Counted from the first letter of the stretch, positions 27,626-38,507 are shown. The stretch is DNA of 44,968 nt from Colwellia sp. (GCA_022969175.1 JALJPB010000034.1:1-44968), one strand, 5' to 3'. Program-made: numbers and translations. The notes: generated by a model from the letters alone, not told the origin.

Positions 27626-27773
27626 CTGAACTATCAGTTACTGACTTTAGCAATCCTCCAAAGTCGTTCTCTTTTTCAACTAAATAAACAGTTGAATATT
27701 TATCGGCTAATAAAATTGCGGCAAAAACACCACAAATACCACCACCCGCAACAACACAATTACCTTTAATCAT
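27622..27773 (-). pseudogene. N-terminal fragment of a second FAD-dependent oxidoreductase
   Basis: The start codon and the first ~50 codons are kept: VVAGGGICGVFAAILLADKY is the FAD motif and KENDFGGLLKSVTDSSGN matches the paralog at 19265-20611 (ESSPHCGGLLRSWKNDDG). After SSGN the expected FDLGTH is missing and the frame runs into Maf coding out of frame, giving a 71-residue chimeric open frame. It starts 35 bases after the intact maf stop, so the ancestral order was maf, FAD oxidoreductase, (lost genes), maf. Confidence 0.85.
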
Positions 27774-27808
27774 AAATTACCCTTTATTTGAATATTTTCA
27801 AATTTTGA

Positions 27809-29830
27809 TTAAATTTTTGATGGTTTATTATAGCCTGTTAATAACTCTTTATATAAAAACTCTAAATGAAGCTTAAATTCTATCAAAGCATCATGGATAT
27901 ACTCCATTCTCATTGTTTCATTGGTATAATTAGAACAATTGCTCATGATACAACTTTGAAAATAATTCATTGTTCCTTTTAAAAACCTAAAATATAACAT
28001 GGTATTTTTTCTTGTGGATAACAAAAGTAAATACTTACTTTGTAAACTAAAAATCTCTGAGAGTTCTTCACGTGAAGTAATCGGTTGCTCAAGGTATGCC
28101 ATAAAATCATCAAGTGCGATTCTAAGCTTAGGAAAAAACTCATTCCTTAAAAAATTATGAACATAAACTTTATCTCTTGAATATTTTTTAAATGAAGATG
28201 TTAGTAAAATATCTAATTCTTTCCTTAAATCAAGATTATGTTTTACAATTGTCACTTCATTAAAGGCAAGAGGAGTAGCTCCTTTAATTTTTGAACCATC
28301 AGAGCAATTATAAACGTTGATTTTAGGAAAATCATAAAGGGCAAACTCCATAGTTCCTATAGATAAATCAAAGATATCAGTCGTATAGACTTCTTCCCTG
28401 AAATTTCCTTCTATTGCTCTTGTTTGAATACGTTTAAAACGCTTATTTACAGATTCTCGGCGTTTCCATTGCTTATCATAATACATGCTACTTTTAGAAT
28501 GATGATATTCAGCGTCAACAAAACCTAAATCAACACCTAAAAGGTAAATATTATCAAACCCTAGATGAATCATCGCCATTAAAGCCGTATTTGACACGGT
28601 AGGATTACAATATTTAACAATTTCAAAATCTTCCTTAGACTCTAAAAAAGTAATTAAATCAGTCCCAACATCATTTACTTTTAACATAGTATAAGCTTGA
28701 GAAAATCGTTCTAACAACCCTGAAAACACTGTATTTAAAGCGATAACAGGAATGGTTTTTAAAAGTTTATGTTCTTCATCACTAAATAAACTATAGTGTT
28801 TATCAAGTGCTACAGATCTCTCCATTTCTACATGTATATGGGGAGTAATACCATTATTCAATAAACTCTTAAGTGCGCTACCACAGCTTATGATAATGAT
28901 TTCCGCCTGCCTTTCTTTTAGCAGCTTAATGTCATTATCTAACGAGGGACCATTGCCAACAATAACCACAGATAAATTTTTCAACTTGTTATCATGAGTA
29001 TTGTTAGCGATAAGTATTGGAAATGCACTTTGTGTATTCTCAACGGTGTGGATCAAGCTAATTGTTTCATCTTCAAAAAAACCCCAGCCAGCACTATATC
29101 TATGCATAATCTCATGAATTAATTTAAAAGCATTAAAGTTTTCTTCACTTAAATAATGCCGATAAGCAAATATACGGCTAACTAAAAAGTAACCATTGTT
29201 TTTTAATAAACTACTGATTTGATTTACAAATTGAAACTCATTCCCGCCAGCACTAATAGTAAAAGAGCCGCCAATCGCTTTACAGCGATCGATTAAAGGT
29301 TTGAAGTCAATACAGTGCATTGCTGCAAAAAACACATCCGTTGATGGTTCATATAAATAGAATACTTTAATCTCTTTACGCTTAAATAATTCTTCTATTT
29401 GATAGCCTAGTCCACTGCCGATCATAATAAAGAAGTCTAATTGAGGTTCATTAAAAGGTAATTCAATCTGTAAATCAGATAGCTGCTCAGTCTCGGCTTT
29501 TCTTCTATCGACTAATGAACGTAGTAACTTTTCATGCTCAAAGATAGAATTATCAGTAAAAGACATTCCATATGAAAAACACTTTGGGTCTTGTTCGAAA
29601 GCATCGACTTGTTGTATGGCTAAAGACTTAGGATCGCCATCATAAACCAAGGCACCATTATCCACTAAATTAACATTATTATTTTCATCAATCGTTAATA
29701 ATGTATTAGTAGCTTTATATTCTTTAAAATAGTCATACATTTCTGGAAGAACATTCTTAAATGCTTCCATATTATTTAAGAATGTTGCTCTTAAAAGTTT
29801 AGTCGTGATATCTACTGACAGCTTATTCAC
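27809..29830 (-). CDS. maf: Motility-associated factor glycosyltransferase (Maf)
   Basis: 673 residues from a GTG start (GGA about ten bases upstream; the first ATG is codon 21). The central MAF_flag10/DUF115 domain is clear: SVVIVGNGPSLDNDIKLL (287-304), IIIISCGSALKSLLNNGITP and HIHVEMERS, then NPTVSNTALMAM and IYLLGVDLGF. Maf proteins transfer CMP-Pse-type sugars to Ser/Thr of flagellin in the cytoplasm, so this is the likely user of the operon product. It follows fliD on the same strand, with 219 AT-rich bases between them in which I see no promoter match. A degenerate second copy lies downstream. Confidence 0.93.
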   Translation of the reverse strand: MNKLSVDITTKLLRATFLNNMEAFKNVLPEMYDYFKEYKATNTLLTIDENNNVNLVDNGALVYDGDPKSLAIQQVDAFEQDPKCFSYGMSFTDNSIFEHEKLLRSLVDRRKAETEQLSDLQIELPFNEPQLDFFIMIGSGLGYQIEELFKRKEIKVFYLYEPSTDVFFAAMHCIDFKPLIDRCKAIGGSFTISAGGNEFQFVNQISSLLKNNGYFLVSRIFAYRHYLSEENFNAFKLIHEIMHRYSAGWGFFEDETISLIHTVENTQSAFPILIANNTHDNKLKNLSVVIVGNGPSLDNDIKLLKERQAEIIIISCGSALKSLLNNGITPHIHVEMERSVALDKHYSLFSDEEHKLLKTIPVIALNTVFSGLLERFSQAYTMLKVNDVGTDLITFLESKEDFEIVKYCNPTVSNTALMAMIHLGFDNIYLLGVDLGFVDAEYHHSKSSMYYDKQWKRRESVNKRFKRIQTRAIEGNFREEVYTTDIFDLSIGTMEFALYDFPKINVYNCSDGSKIKGATPLAFNEVTIVKHNLDLRKELDILLTSSFKKYSRDKVYVHNFLRNEFFPKLRIALDDFMAYLEQPITSREELSEIFSLQSKYLLLLSTRKNTMLYFRFLKGTMNYFQSCIMSNCSNYTNETMRMEYIHDALIEFKLHLEFLYKELLTGYNKPSKI

Positions 29831-30049
29831 AAGGTAAATCCATAATTTGGTTATTATGTAAATAAACTAGCAAGTATCGAACCAGTAATCTATTAATTCC
29901 CTTGAAATACTAGAGTATAATTTAATTGGGGAAGCCTAGTAGCAACGTAATATCACAATAAAACAAGGAATATATAGTTTGATCAACGGAATATGCAGCA
30001 GTTGAAATGTCAAAAAAATGGCGAGTTTTAAAAATAAACTTTCAAAGCT

Positions 30050-32806
30050 CTATTTGTCTCTGGTATAACCAGGCAATGCATCTAATGCACCTTGAAGAGC
30101 GTTCATAGTGCCACTCAATTGTGCCACTAACATATCCATAGCATTAAATTGTTTGAACAATCGTTTTTCATATAGCTCCATTTTATATGTTAAATCAACA
30201 TCTTGTTTATCAAGATCAATTAGTTTTTTATAAAGAGAATCTGTTTTACCGTCAATTACTGTCGAAGGCTCTGCGTCTTCAACATTAGATGAAAACACAT
30301 CACCATCATTTTTTGAAATATTATCATCAATAATCGCATCTAAATATCGGTCAATTTGGGTAGTAATACCTTCAGAGAAGTTAATACTGGTAGTATAACT
30401 AGCGGAACCTGTTGCTAGTCCTAGATCAGAAATAGCCCCTGTACCTGTAGCAGTAATACTGAATTGTGAATCTACACTAGACGACGTAAATGTAAGTTTA
30501 CCATTAACTATACTCGCCGTGGCCACTTCTCCTGCCGTAGTTAAGTTTGCATCTGCATCTAACAAGGCCTGAATTGCTGTGGTTAAGTCACTATCTGATG
30601 TAAAGTTTTGCCCTGACAAATCAAGTGTTGATGAAAATATACCATCGATTTTTAGCTGGAATGTAGTATCTGCTGGCGCAGTAAAAGGATAGCTAGCAAG
30701 ACTAGTTGCTGCCGTATAGGTAAAGTCACCACCTTTTACTTCTATTTTAAGCCCTCTAGCATCTCCGTTTGCTTTTAATGCCAATAGGTATTGGCCATCA
30801 CTAAATGCTGCTGTGCCGTTAATCGTACCTTCTGCGCCCACACCACCTACAGAGGTGACGGATCCAAGACCAAAATCTGAAGCTGTTGAACTATCAGCTA
30901 AACCAAGTTCAGCTAAGGCTGATGCGCCAAGATTACTGACCGCGACTTTTCCTCCGCTATCCGAAGTAATCGTAAGTTTTTTATCTAATATTGATACTGT
31001 TGCAGTTTTACCTGTTTTAGTGAAAATTTCAGTTTGCAATGCTGTAATTAAATCGGCTTCGACATTGTAACTACCCTGAATATCAATACTACCAAGCGAA
31101 CCGTCAACACTTAAATCAAATGTACTACCAGCACCAATAACGAGTGGCGGCGTGGTAAAGTCTAGTACTGCAGAACCAGTAATACTATCGTCATTGCTGT
31201 CTAGTGAAACAAATGACTCCGTACCATAACGATTAGACGTTATTACTAATTTTTGATTTTCAATAGATACCTTTACCGAGACATCTTTGGCTTTTAGATT
31301 AGCATCGGAATTAATTTGTGATTGAATTTCAGCGATTAACGCTGATTCGCTGTTATAACTTCCTTGGGTTAAATTAATATCTAAAGATGGGATTAAATCG
31401 ACCCTAAGTTTAAATGAATTGTTACTTTCATTAATCACAAATGGCGTCGCACTAAAATCCGCAGGCAAAGTATTACCCGCTTTAAGTTCACCATGAGTGG
31501 CTACCTGAGTAATTTCAACGGCATAAATACCTTCTTTGGTATATTTACTCGATTCAACATAGGCAATACTAGAGTCTATGGGAGTGCCAGACTCTGCAAA
31601 AAATTCAGCGATATCTGCCATTTTTAATTTTAATACTTCTGAAAAGATCGCGACACCATTCTCTTTAGCATGAACACTACCAACCTCATCAGGAGTACCT
31701 TCATTAAAGGATAATTTTCCGGTTGATTTGTCCGATAATATGCCCAAATCTGACATACTTTTAACTGAGCCACTAATATTTGTTAGTCGATTATTAAGTA
31801 TACTGCGCATATAGCTTTCGATACTTTTTAAAGTCGCATCGGATGTTAAAACCCCTTTATCTTGGGCCGAATTAAAAAAGGTAAATTCGGCCATTTTATC
31901 AAGAGTAGAATTGTAACTGTCCACAAAAGCTCTAATGTCCGTCTCAACTTTAGATACATCTGTTGTAATATTAATTTTAATCTTTTTGATATCAACATTA
32001 TTAAGTGTGAAAGTAACACCATCAATGAGTTCATCAATGGTATTACTATCGCGACTAATAGAAATACCATTAAAATCAATCAAGGCATCTTGTGCCGCTT
32101 GTGTTTGTGACATCCGATTATTGGTACCATCAAAGGCCAAAGTTGATAAACCTGCAGCATCAGTATTATTAGAATCAAGGTCAGTAACCGTTATTTCCAT
32201 GGCACCTTTGGCTCCAGATTTATCATTCTGCAAGGTAAGTCGATAAGAGCCACCGTCAAATAAAATGCCCGCAGTGATGCCATACTCTTTTTTAGAATCA
32301 TTAATAATATTTTTGATTTCTTCTAAACTAGAGTCTTTGGGGATAACGATGTCTAAATTGGTCGAATTGGCATCAGGGGTGAAATTTGCGCCACTATATG
32401 AACCAAAGCGTATAGAAAGTGTTCCGCCACCGATGACATCATCTTTGGTATTATAGACATTAGCAACATCACTAATCAGGGTATGTTTTTGAGCCAATGC
32501 TTGAACAGTAATCTCGTGAACGGCAGTGGTAGCACCAAAACTGGTAGTAGCCGTAACAATGTCATCATCGCTGCTTGATGCTGAGGTAGAGTTAAAGGTT
32601 GAGGTATCACCCAATGAGGCATAAGATGACTTCAATTCCGATAGCATACTATTGACTTGCCCAAGAGCAGATATTTGTGCGGTGGCGAGTGATGCATCTC
32701 TATCAATTTTTGCTTTAATAGGGTCTTTTTCAGCAGCAACTAAACTTTCAACTATGTCATTAATTTGTAGACCTGAACCTAAGCCAGTTGATGTTATTGT
32801 TCCCAT
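30050..32806 (-). CDS. fliD: Flagellar filament cap protein FliD, unusually large
   Basis: 918 residues against about 450-700 in most species. The N-terminus GTITSTGLGSGLQINDIVES and the C-terminus (YEKRLFKQFNAMDMLVAQLS, QGALDALPGY) are the conserved FliD ends that form the D0/D1 coiled coil. The middle holds three related blocks of about 85 residues at 455-548, 555-636 and 706-797, each with a beta segment, an LxxxIQxxI(N/L)-type helix and a K-L-x-I/F-TS strand (flagellin hook-IN-like). AAGGGGG precedes the ATG; flaG is 63 bases upstream. FliD is exported and caps the growing filament. No fliS is found after it; maf follows instead. Confidence 0.95.
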   Translation of the reverse strand: MGTITSTGLGSGLQINDIVESLVAAEKDPIKAKIDRDASLATAQISALGQVNSMLSELKSSYASLGDTSTFNSTSASSSDDDIVTATTSFGATTAVHEITVQALAQKHTLISDVANVYNTKDDVIGGGTLSIRFGSYSGANFTPDANSTNLDIVIPKDSSLEEIKNIINDSKKEYGITAGILFDGGSYRLTLQNDKSGAKGAMEITVTDLDSNNTDAAGLSTLAFDGTNNRMSQTQAAQDALIDFNGISISRDSNTIDELIDGVTFTLNNVDIKKIKINITTDVSKVETDIRAFVDSYNSTLDKMAEFTFFNSAQDKGVLTSDATLKSIESYMRSILNNRLTNISGSVKSMSDLGILSDKSTGKLSFNEGTPDEVGSVHAKENGVAIFSEVLKLKMADIAEFFAESGTPIDSSIAYVESSKYTKEGIYAVEITQVATHGELKAGNTLPADFSATPFVINESNNSFKLRVDLIPSLDINLTQGSYNSESALIAEIQSQINSDANLKAKDVSVKVSIENQKLVITSNRYGTESFVSLDSNDDSITGSAVLDFTTPPLVIGAGSTFDLSVDGSLGSIDIQGSYNVEADLITALQTEIFTKTGKTATVSILDKKLTITSDSGGKVAVSNLGASALAELGLADSSTASDFGLGSVTSVGGVGAEGTINGTAAFSDGQYLLALKANGDARGLKIEVKGGDFTYTAATSLASYPFTAPADTTFQLKIDGIFSSTLDLSGQNFTSDSDLTTAIQALLDADANLTTAGEVATASIVNGKLTFTSSSVDSQFSITATGTGAISDLGLATGSASYTTSINFSEGITTQIDRYLDAIIDDNISKNDGDVFSSNVEDAEPSTVIDGKTDSLYKKLIDLDKQDVDLTYKMELYEKRLFKQFNAMDMLVAQLSGTMNALQGALDALPGYTRDK

Positions 32807-32869
32807 GTTTCCCCCTTAAAACTAATTTAATTCTTACTTTATATATTTACAAGCAAGTTTTAAACCACT

Positions 32870-33259
32870 TTAAACATCTGTTTTAAATAATAAACCTTTT
32901 AACTGTTCTAAATTTTCAAGTAACTTTAACGCATCTTCTGATGGTAACTGACGAATTAACTTTTCAGAACCTTTTTCGTAAACAGAAATCACCTTACGGC
33001 CACTTTTTTCATCCACTGAAAAATTAATATCTCTTTGTACTGAAGCCATTACTTTATTAATTTCTTGAACAACGTCTACAAGTTCAGGTTGTTGGACAAT
33101 TGCTGATACTACAGACTCTTCCGCTACTTTTTGAGCTTCCTTCTCCTTTACATCCTTAACGTCATTAACAGCTGCAACTTGATTTTCCTTACTGATCTCT
33201 GACGATTCAATACGAGTAATTGAATTACCACTATCAGGCATTACATTTAAGTTACTCAT
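32870..33259 (-). CDS. flaG: FlaG family flagellar protein
   Basis: 129 residues. The first 60 are low-complexity and charged; the conserved part is VQRDINFSVDEKSGRKVISV and RQLPSEDALKLLENLEQLKG, typical of FlaG. GAGGT lies before the ATG. It lies between a flagellin and fliD, the usual place in Vibrio, Shewanella and relatives, where FlaG affects filament length or structure. It is 96 bases downstream of the flagellin stop, behind a hairpin, and likely shares an mRNA with fliD. Confidence 0.95.
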   Translation of the reverse strand: MSNLNVMPDSGNSITRIESSEISKENQVAAVNDVKDVKEKEAQKVAEESVVSAIVQQPELVDVVQEINKVMASVQRDINFSVDEKSGRKVISVYEKGSEKLIRQLPSEDALKLLENLEQLKGLLFKTDV

Positions 33260-33306
33260 AATATACCTCTTTCATATTTACCTAAACCGTTTAGGCTATA
33301 AACACT

Positions 33307-33333
33307 AAAGGCTCTCTAGAGTAGAGAGCCTTT
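33307..33333 (-). terminator. Hairpin terminator between flagellin 2 and flaG
   Basis: AAAGGCTCTCTA and TAGAGAGCCTTT form a perfect 12-base stem with a 3-base loop, 23 bases after the flagellin stop. On the minus strand the stem is followed by CCTTTAG, so the T run is weak; on the plus strand it is CCTTTTTA. It likely caps a mainly monocistronic flagellin mRNA with some read-through to flaG. Confidence 0.75.
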
Positions 33334-33355
33334 TTATTCACTCACTACTTGAGCT

Positions 33356-35437
33356 TTATCCTAGTAATGATAGTACACTTTGCGCCGAAGCGTTTGCTTG
33401 CGACAACATGGCAGTACCCGCTTGTTGTAAGATTTGCGCTTTACTCATTTTAGATGTTTCAAGAGCAAAATCGGCATCTTTAATTTGCGAGTTTGCCGCT
33501 GAGATGTTTTGCGAAACGTTAGCTAAGTTAGAAATTGTAGAACTTAGTCTGTTTTGAATCGCACCTAATCTACCTCGTGAGCCAGAGATTTTCTCCAATG
33601 CCTCATCAATACGTAATATTGAATTCTCAGCATTAGTCACTGAAGTAACACTTAAACCAATACCTACTGCCGTTGAATTACCACCCGTATTAGATAAACC
33701 TAATTTATCAAGTGCGGTAGTTTTCAATGCTTCAGTACCCGCACCACTGGTTACGACAACATCCTTACCATCAACACCTGTTAAGGTTAAATCACCACGA
33801 TTAATATCATTAGCCGCCGCCGAGCCCACCGCTTGACCTGCAGCATCATCATAAACACCAATCACGTCTCCCGCACCTACTGCACCAGCCCCAGACATTA
33901 AAGCACCACTAGAGCCCTGTGTCACTGTTAACGCAATATCTTGACCAGAAACAGACGTTAACAGTAATTTACCTTCTGCTGTCGCGGAAGCAACAACACC
34001 TTGTAAACCCGCAGCATTGATAGCAGAAACTACTTCATCCATTGAAGATGCTGTCGTTAAAGCAGAGATACCAACACCATTAATTTTTAATAGATCAGCA
34101 GTCCCTGCTGTTTGACCAGCACCGGTTAAACCACCGACACCAACACGACCGTTAGTTACTGCTAACCCTGATGCATCCGTTTGTGGTTCAAAACTAATGG
34201 TATATTCTTTGGTGGTACTTGCTTGCGCCGTAACACCAGATTCACCACTAATCGCATTAATGGCAAAGGCCTTATCTGCTGCAGATGTTCCTGTTATCGC
34301 GCCAACATCAACACCATTAATTTGAATTTTTTCATTGGCACTAACACCCGCACTGGTTACTGTACCACCAGTGACTTTATCTGAGCCTGATTGAATATTA
34401 AAGCCTAGCTGTTTTAAATCACTTGTTGTACCAGCAGAACCAACGGCAATTGAGATAGGCTCCCCATCAGAGCTGGTTAATGAAATATATCCTTGAAATG
34501 CTTGATCTGAAAGTCCGGTATTGGTTGAATTAGTAATAACTATTTCTTGACCGGTATCATTTGTTAGTACTAATCCACCTTCATTATTTAATGAAGCAAG
34601 CACTCCAGACGCATCTCGATTAATATTATCAACCAGCTCTGTCATACTTCCTGATGCTGCTATGGTATTGCCATTAACAGTCATATTACCTGTTGTGACA
34701 CCTGTAGACCCTGCTACACCTTCAACGATATTATATGCGGTTGCAGTAACACCAGTAGCACCCGTTTGAGCATTAATGGCTGTTATTTGATCATCCGCAC
34801 TTATTGCTGATCCTGTAGCCGCACTAATGTTAACACCATTTATAGTAACGGCAGCAGATACTCCAGCAGAGTCCAATTGAACTCGGCCACCATTTAAGTC
34901 ACCTAAACCAGATACCGCATTCAAGTTAAGATCTTTTGTAGTTACCGCATCGATATTAAAACCTAGCGTTTCACCCTTATTAGCACCAATTTGTAAGTTA
35001 GTACCACCTTTATTAGAGCCATCTAATAAATTAATACCGTTAAATGCAGTAACTGAAGCGATACGGTCAAGCTCACTGTAAAGTTGATCAACTTCTTCTT
35101 GGATAGAAGCTCTGTTAGATGATGAGTTAGTATCGTTGGCTGCTTGTACCGATAGTTCACGCATACGTTGTAAGATGTTGGTCATTTCACTCATTGACCC
35201 TTCAGCCGTTTGCGCCATTGAAATACCATCATTAGCGTTTCGTACTGCTTGGTTTAAACCACGGATTTGTGATTCCATACCTGTAGATATGGCAAGACCC
35301 GCTGCATCATCTTTTGCACTGTTAATTCTTAGACCTGAAGACAAACGCTCCATTGCCTGATTTTGTGTCATTTGTGATTTGTTCAATTGACGTTGTGCGT
35401 TCAATGACATCACATTAGTATTTACTATCGCTGGCAT
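33356..35437 (-). CDS. Flagellin 2, large (sigma-28 type promoter)
   Basis: 693 residues, well above the usual 280-500. The N-terminal D0/D1 ([37 protein letters not shown]) and C-terminal D1/D0 ([40 protein letters not shown]) are standard. Between them lie at least three flagellin hook-IN-type blocks beginning [26 protein letters not shown] and [13 protein letters not shown]. The central region is rich in Ser, Thr and Gly, offering many O-glycosylation sites. AGGAG lies before the ATG. It is about 75-80 percent alike (by eye) to the flagellin upstream. It is a filament subunit exported by the flagellar T3SS. Confidence 0.97.
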   Translation of the reverse strand: MPAIVNTNVMSLNAQRQLNKSQMTQNQAMERLSSGLRINSAKDDAAGLAISTGMESQIRGLNQAVRNANDGISMAQTAEGSMSEMTNILQRMRELSVQAANDTNSSSNRASIQEEVDQLYSELDRIASVTAFNGINLLDGSNKGGTNLQIGANKGETLGFNIDAVTTKDLNLNAVSGLGDLNGGRVQLDSAGVSAAVTINGVNISAATGSAISADDQITAINAQTGATGVTATAYNIVEGVAGSTGVTTGNMTVNGNTIAASGSMTELVDNINRDASGVLASLNNEGGLVLTNDTGQEIVITNSTNTGLSDQAFQGYISLTSSDGEPISIAVGSAGTTSDLKQLGFNIQSGSDKVTGGTVTSAGVSANEKIQINGVDVGAITGTSAADKAFAINAISGESGVTAQASTTKEYTISFEPQTDASGLAVTNGRVGVGGLTGAGQTAGTADLLKINGVGISALTTASSMDEVVSAINAAGLQGVVASATAEGKLLLTSVSGQDIALTVTQGSSGALMSGAGAVGAGDVIGVYDDAAGQAVGSAAANDINRGDLTLTGVDGKDVVVTSGAGTEALKTTALDKLGLSNTGGNSTAVGIGLSVTSVTNAENSILRIDEALEKISGSRGRLGAIQNRLSSTISNLANVSQNISAANSQIKDADFALETSKMSKAQILQQAGTAMLSQANASAQSVLSLLG

Positions 35438-35502
35438 AATAGACTCCTGCTTTTCAAAGCGTTTGTATTCAAATATCGAATATTAATTGTTTCTAATAAT
35501 CA

Positions 35503-35529
35503 CTATCGGCATGTAATTAGAAACCTTTA
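35503..35529 (-). promoter_or_regulatory. Sigma-28 (FliA) type promoter for flagellin 2
   Basis: On the minus strand: TAAA, 15 bases, GCCGATAG, matching TAAA-N15-GCCGATAA at all but the last base, 65 bases before the ATG. The spacing is exact. Confidence 0.82.
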
Positions 35530-35690
35530 GAAAAAAATTACGATTATCATGCCATCAATAAATTACCGGCTTAAATAAAAACCTAATATCTAGATTTTCT
35601 TGCCTTGAGTAAGATATCGACAGGTGAATTAAAAACTTTAGGATTTATTTTTAAATGTGATTAGAGATGAAAAGAAGCCTGAACGTATAT

Positions 35691-36214
35691 TGTAGGTCGA
35701 TACGTACACAATGAGTTTCGACGTTTATAGAAAGTGAGGGGAAAGTTAATAGAAATATAGTTAATATATTGCCACCATTTAATTATTTTTTCGATTCCAT
35801 ATTGTCGAAGTACAGGTTATATGGCCGACATAACCTAAGTATTCTTTGTCGAAGTAAACTTCGACCTACAAAAGACGCTTATTCTAAACGATTATGTTCA
35901 TTCATATCGACAGGCTCTTGTAGGTCGACACGAACGCAGTGAGTTTCGACATTAAATAAAAACAGGGCAAAAGTGAATATAGAGCTAGAGCTAAAATACT
36001 ATCACTATTAAATTATTTTTTTGATTGGCATATTTGTCGAAGTACAGATTATATATTCCAGACATAACCTAATTATCTATCACATGTAGGTCGACACGAA
36101 CGAAGTGAGGCTCGACGTTTAATTGAAGGTAAAAATAGCTATAGGAAGAGCCCTAGAGACTGTCGTCGGTCAATTTGTTTATAGTTCATTTGTCGAAGTA
36201 AACTTCGACCTACA
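35691..36214. repeat. Array of REP-like palindromic repeats between two flagellin genes
   Basis: Seven copies of three related elements lie in 524 bases. Type I begins TGTAGGTCGA and ends in TCGAC with a GTGAG core: 35691-35722, 35919-35950, 36085-36116. Type II has TGTCGAAGTACAG followed by GACATAACCT: 35803-35836, 36035-36070. Type III is TGTCGAAGTAAACTTCGACC plus TACA, with an 18-base near-perfect palindrome: 35847-35870 and 36191-36214. The flanks of the two type II copies also match, pointing to a duplicated larger unit. They fit repetitive extragenic palindromes. The rest of the 862-base gap is AT-rich with no gene. Confidence 0.85.
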
Positions 36215-36241
36215 ACACACTCTACCACCCTGAATACAAAA

Positions 36242-36261
36242 AGAGAGCTAAGGAGCTCTCT
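36242..36261 (-). terminator. Rho-independent terminator of flagellin 1
   Basis: AGAGAGCT, a 4-base loop, AGCTCTCT: a perfect eight-base stem with A/T runs on both sides. On the minus strand five Ts follow, 38 bases after the flagellin stop; it could also act on the plus strand (seven Ts). Confidence 0.85.
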
Positions 36262-36299
36262 TTTTTTCTACATCGATATTTTAACTATTACTTAATAGT

Positions 36300-38402
36300 T
36301 TAACCTTGTAATAGTGACAATACGTTTTGAGTACTCGCATTAGCCTGTGCTAACATTGCCGTACCTGCTTGTTGTAATATTTGCGCTTTACTCATTTTAG
36401 ATGTTTCTGCAGCAAAATCAGCATCAACTATTTGAGATTTAGCCGAACTCAAATTTTGTGAGACATTGGCTAAGTTTGAAATAGTAGAACTCAACCGATT
36501 TTGAATCGCACCTAACTTACCTCGAATACTAGATATTTTCTCTAACGCATCATCGATACGCTCAATGGTATTTTCAGCGCTTCGTACTGTGGTAACACTT
36601 AGCCCAATCCCTATTGCAGTAGAACTACCACCGGCATCACTTAAACCGAGTTTATCTAAAGCTGCTGTTGAAGCACTTTGAGCCCCCGCAGCAGTAGTCA
36701 CAACGACATCTTTACCATTTTCACCTATTAGCGTTAACGAGCCACGATTAACGTCATTTGCTCTTGCTGAACCAATAGCACCATTGGTAATAGTATCTCG
36801 AATACCAACTACAGATGGGGCACCTGCTCCAGATAAAAGTGCACCACTTGAGCCTTGTGTAATCGTTAACGCAATATCATTACCTGATACAGAGGTTAAC
36901 TCTAACTTACCGTCGGCCGTTGCCGAGGCTACAACCCCTTGTACACCTGAATTATTGATCGCGCTCACAACAGCATCCATCGATGATGTTGTTGCTAAGG
37001 CTGTAATAGCTACACCATTGATTTTTAACGTGTCATTGGTTCCGCCTGATTGCCCAATTCCCGTTAGACCATCAACACCTACAGCTCCTGTAGCTAATGC
37101 TGCTCCTGATGAATTACTTTGTGGACCAAAAGTAATGGTATACTCTTTAGTGGTAGTCGCTGTTGCATTAACACCGGTTTCAGCGCTAATCGCGTTTACA
37201 GCAAAAGCCTTATCTGCTGCCGATGTACCTGAAACAGCTCCTAATTCAACGCCATTAATTAAAATTTTATCTGTTTCAGAGATTGATGCACTGTTTACCG
37301 TACCACCGGTCACATTATCCGAACCTATTTGAGTGTTAAATCCCATTACTTTTAAATCAGCAAACGTCCCAGCGGTACTCGCCGCTAGGTTGATTGCATC
37401 TCCATCAGAACTATTCAAAGAAACAAACCCTTGATAGGTATCATCAATTAGCCCAGTATTGCCAATATCCGCACCAGAAACCGTAATAGTTTTACCTGTA
37501 TCATTAGTTAAAACCAATGCTCCACTAGTGCTGATTGAAGCAATGACACCTGCGGCGTCTCGGTTAATATTATCAGCTAATTCAGCCATACTACCGGAAG
37601 CGCCAATACTAATAGCGTTCCCGCCATCAACAGCAATGGTTAAACCGCCCGCAGAGATTACCCCTGATCCCCCAGCAACACCTTCTACAACATTATAACC
37701 TGTTGCGGTTACTCCGGATAAACCCGTACTAGCATTAATCGCGAGAACAATATCATCTGCTCCATTAGCAGAACTTGCCGCCAACCCACTAATTGTGACA
37801 CCGTTAATAGTCACAGCATCATTGGTGGTACCACCAGTCGTTGTTTCAATACGACCACCATTTAACTCACCCGTGCCAGTTACAGCATTTAGGCTTAAAT
37901 CTGCAGTGGTTACTGCATCAATTTTAAATGAGATTGACTCACCGGTATTAGCGCCAATTTGGAAGTTAGTCGATCCTGCTGAGCCATCTAATAAGTTAAC
38001 ACCGTTAAATTGGGTTACCGAAGCAATACGGTCAAGTTCACTATATAGTTGATCGATTTCATCTTGAATCGAAGCTCTGTTAGATGCAGAGTTAGTATCG
38101 TTAGCGGCTTGGATAGAAAGTTCACGCATTCGTTGTAGAATGTTGGTCATTTCATCCATTGCACCCTCAGCCGTTTGCGCCATTGAAATACCATCGTTGG
38201 CATTTCGCACCGCTTGGTTAAGACCACGAATTTGTGATTCCATGCCTGTTGATATAGCTAAACCGGCAGCATCGTCTTTTGCACTATTAATGCGAAGACC
38301 TGAAGATAAGCGCTCCATTGCCTGATTTTGCATTGCTTGAGACTTATTCAATTGACGCTGAGAATTTAGCGACATTACATTAGTATTAATAATCTGTGGC
38401 AT
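36300..38402 (-). CDS. Flagellin 1, large (sigma-54 type promoter)
   Basis: 700 residues. The ends are those of a true flagellin ([56 protein letters not shown]). The enlarged centre has hook-IN-type blocks near [26 protein letters not shown] and [13 protein letters not shown], and is rich in Thr, Ser and Gly. AGGAG precedes the ATG. It lies just after flgL and has its own RpoN-type promoter, which resembles the position and control of the FlaA core flagellin of Vibrio. It would be the first flagellin made. The close likeness to flagellin 2 over the whole length suggests a tandem duplication, later separated by the REP array. Confidence 0.97.
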   Translation of the reverse strand: MPQIINTNVMSLNSQRQLNKSQAMQNQAMERLSSGLRINSAKDDAAGLAISTGMESQIRGLNQAVRNANDGISMAQTAEGAMDEMTNILQRMRELSIQAANDTNSASNRASIQDEIDQLYSELDRIASVTQFNGVNLLDGSAGSTNFQIGANTGESISFKIDAVTTADLSLNAVTGTGELNGGRIETTTGGTTNDAVTINGVTISGLAASSANGADDIVLAINASTGLSGVTATGYNVVEGVAGGSGVISAGGLTIAVDGGNAISIGASGSMAELADNINRDAAGVIASISTSGALVLTNDTGKTITVSGADIGNTGLIDDTYQGFVSLNSSDGDAINLAASTAGTFADLKVMGFNTQIGSDNVTGGTVNSASISETDKILINGVELGAVSGTSAADKAFAVNAISAETGVNATATTTKEYTITFGPQSNSSGAALATGAVGVDGLTGIGQSGGTNDTLKINGVAITALATTSSMDAVVSAINNSGVQGVVASATADGKLELTSVSGNDIALTITQGSSGALLSGAGAPSVVGIRDTITNGAIGSARANDVNRGSLTLIGENGKDVVVTTAAGAQSASTAALDKLGLSDAGGSSTAIGIGLSVTTVRSAENTIERIDDALEKISSIRGKLGAIQNRLSSTISNLANVSQNLSSAKSQIVDADFAAETSKMSKAQILQQAGTAMLAQANASTQNVLSLLQG

Positions 38403-38507
38403 GGTAACTCCTATTATCTTCTCTTTCTTGCCGTTTTTTTGGCTGTGGGCAATTTGTTGCCGTTTAGTGTCAAAAAACTGTGTTATGTATTCTTTGTATA
38501 CTTTTTA

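Noticed and set aside
29831..30049. Promoter for maf in the fliD-maf gap
   Set aside because: No sigma-54, sigma-28 or convincing sigma-70 match; maf may be read from the fliD transcript.
35691..36214. CRISPR-like array
   Set aside because: Repeats are palindromic, of three kinds, irregularly spaced and in both orientations, with no cas genes nearby.
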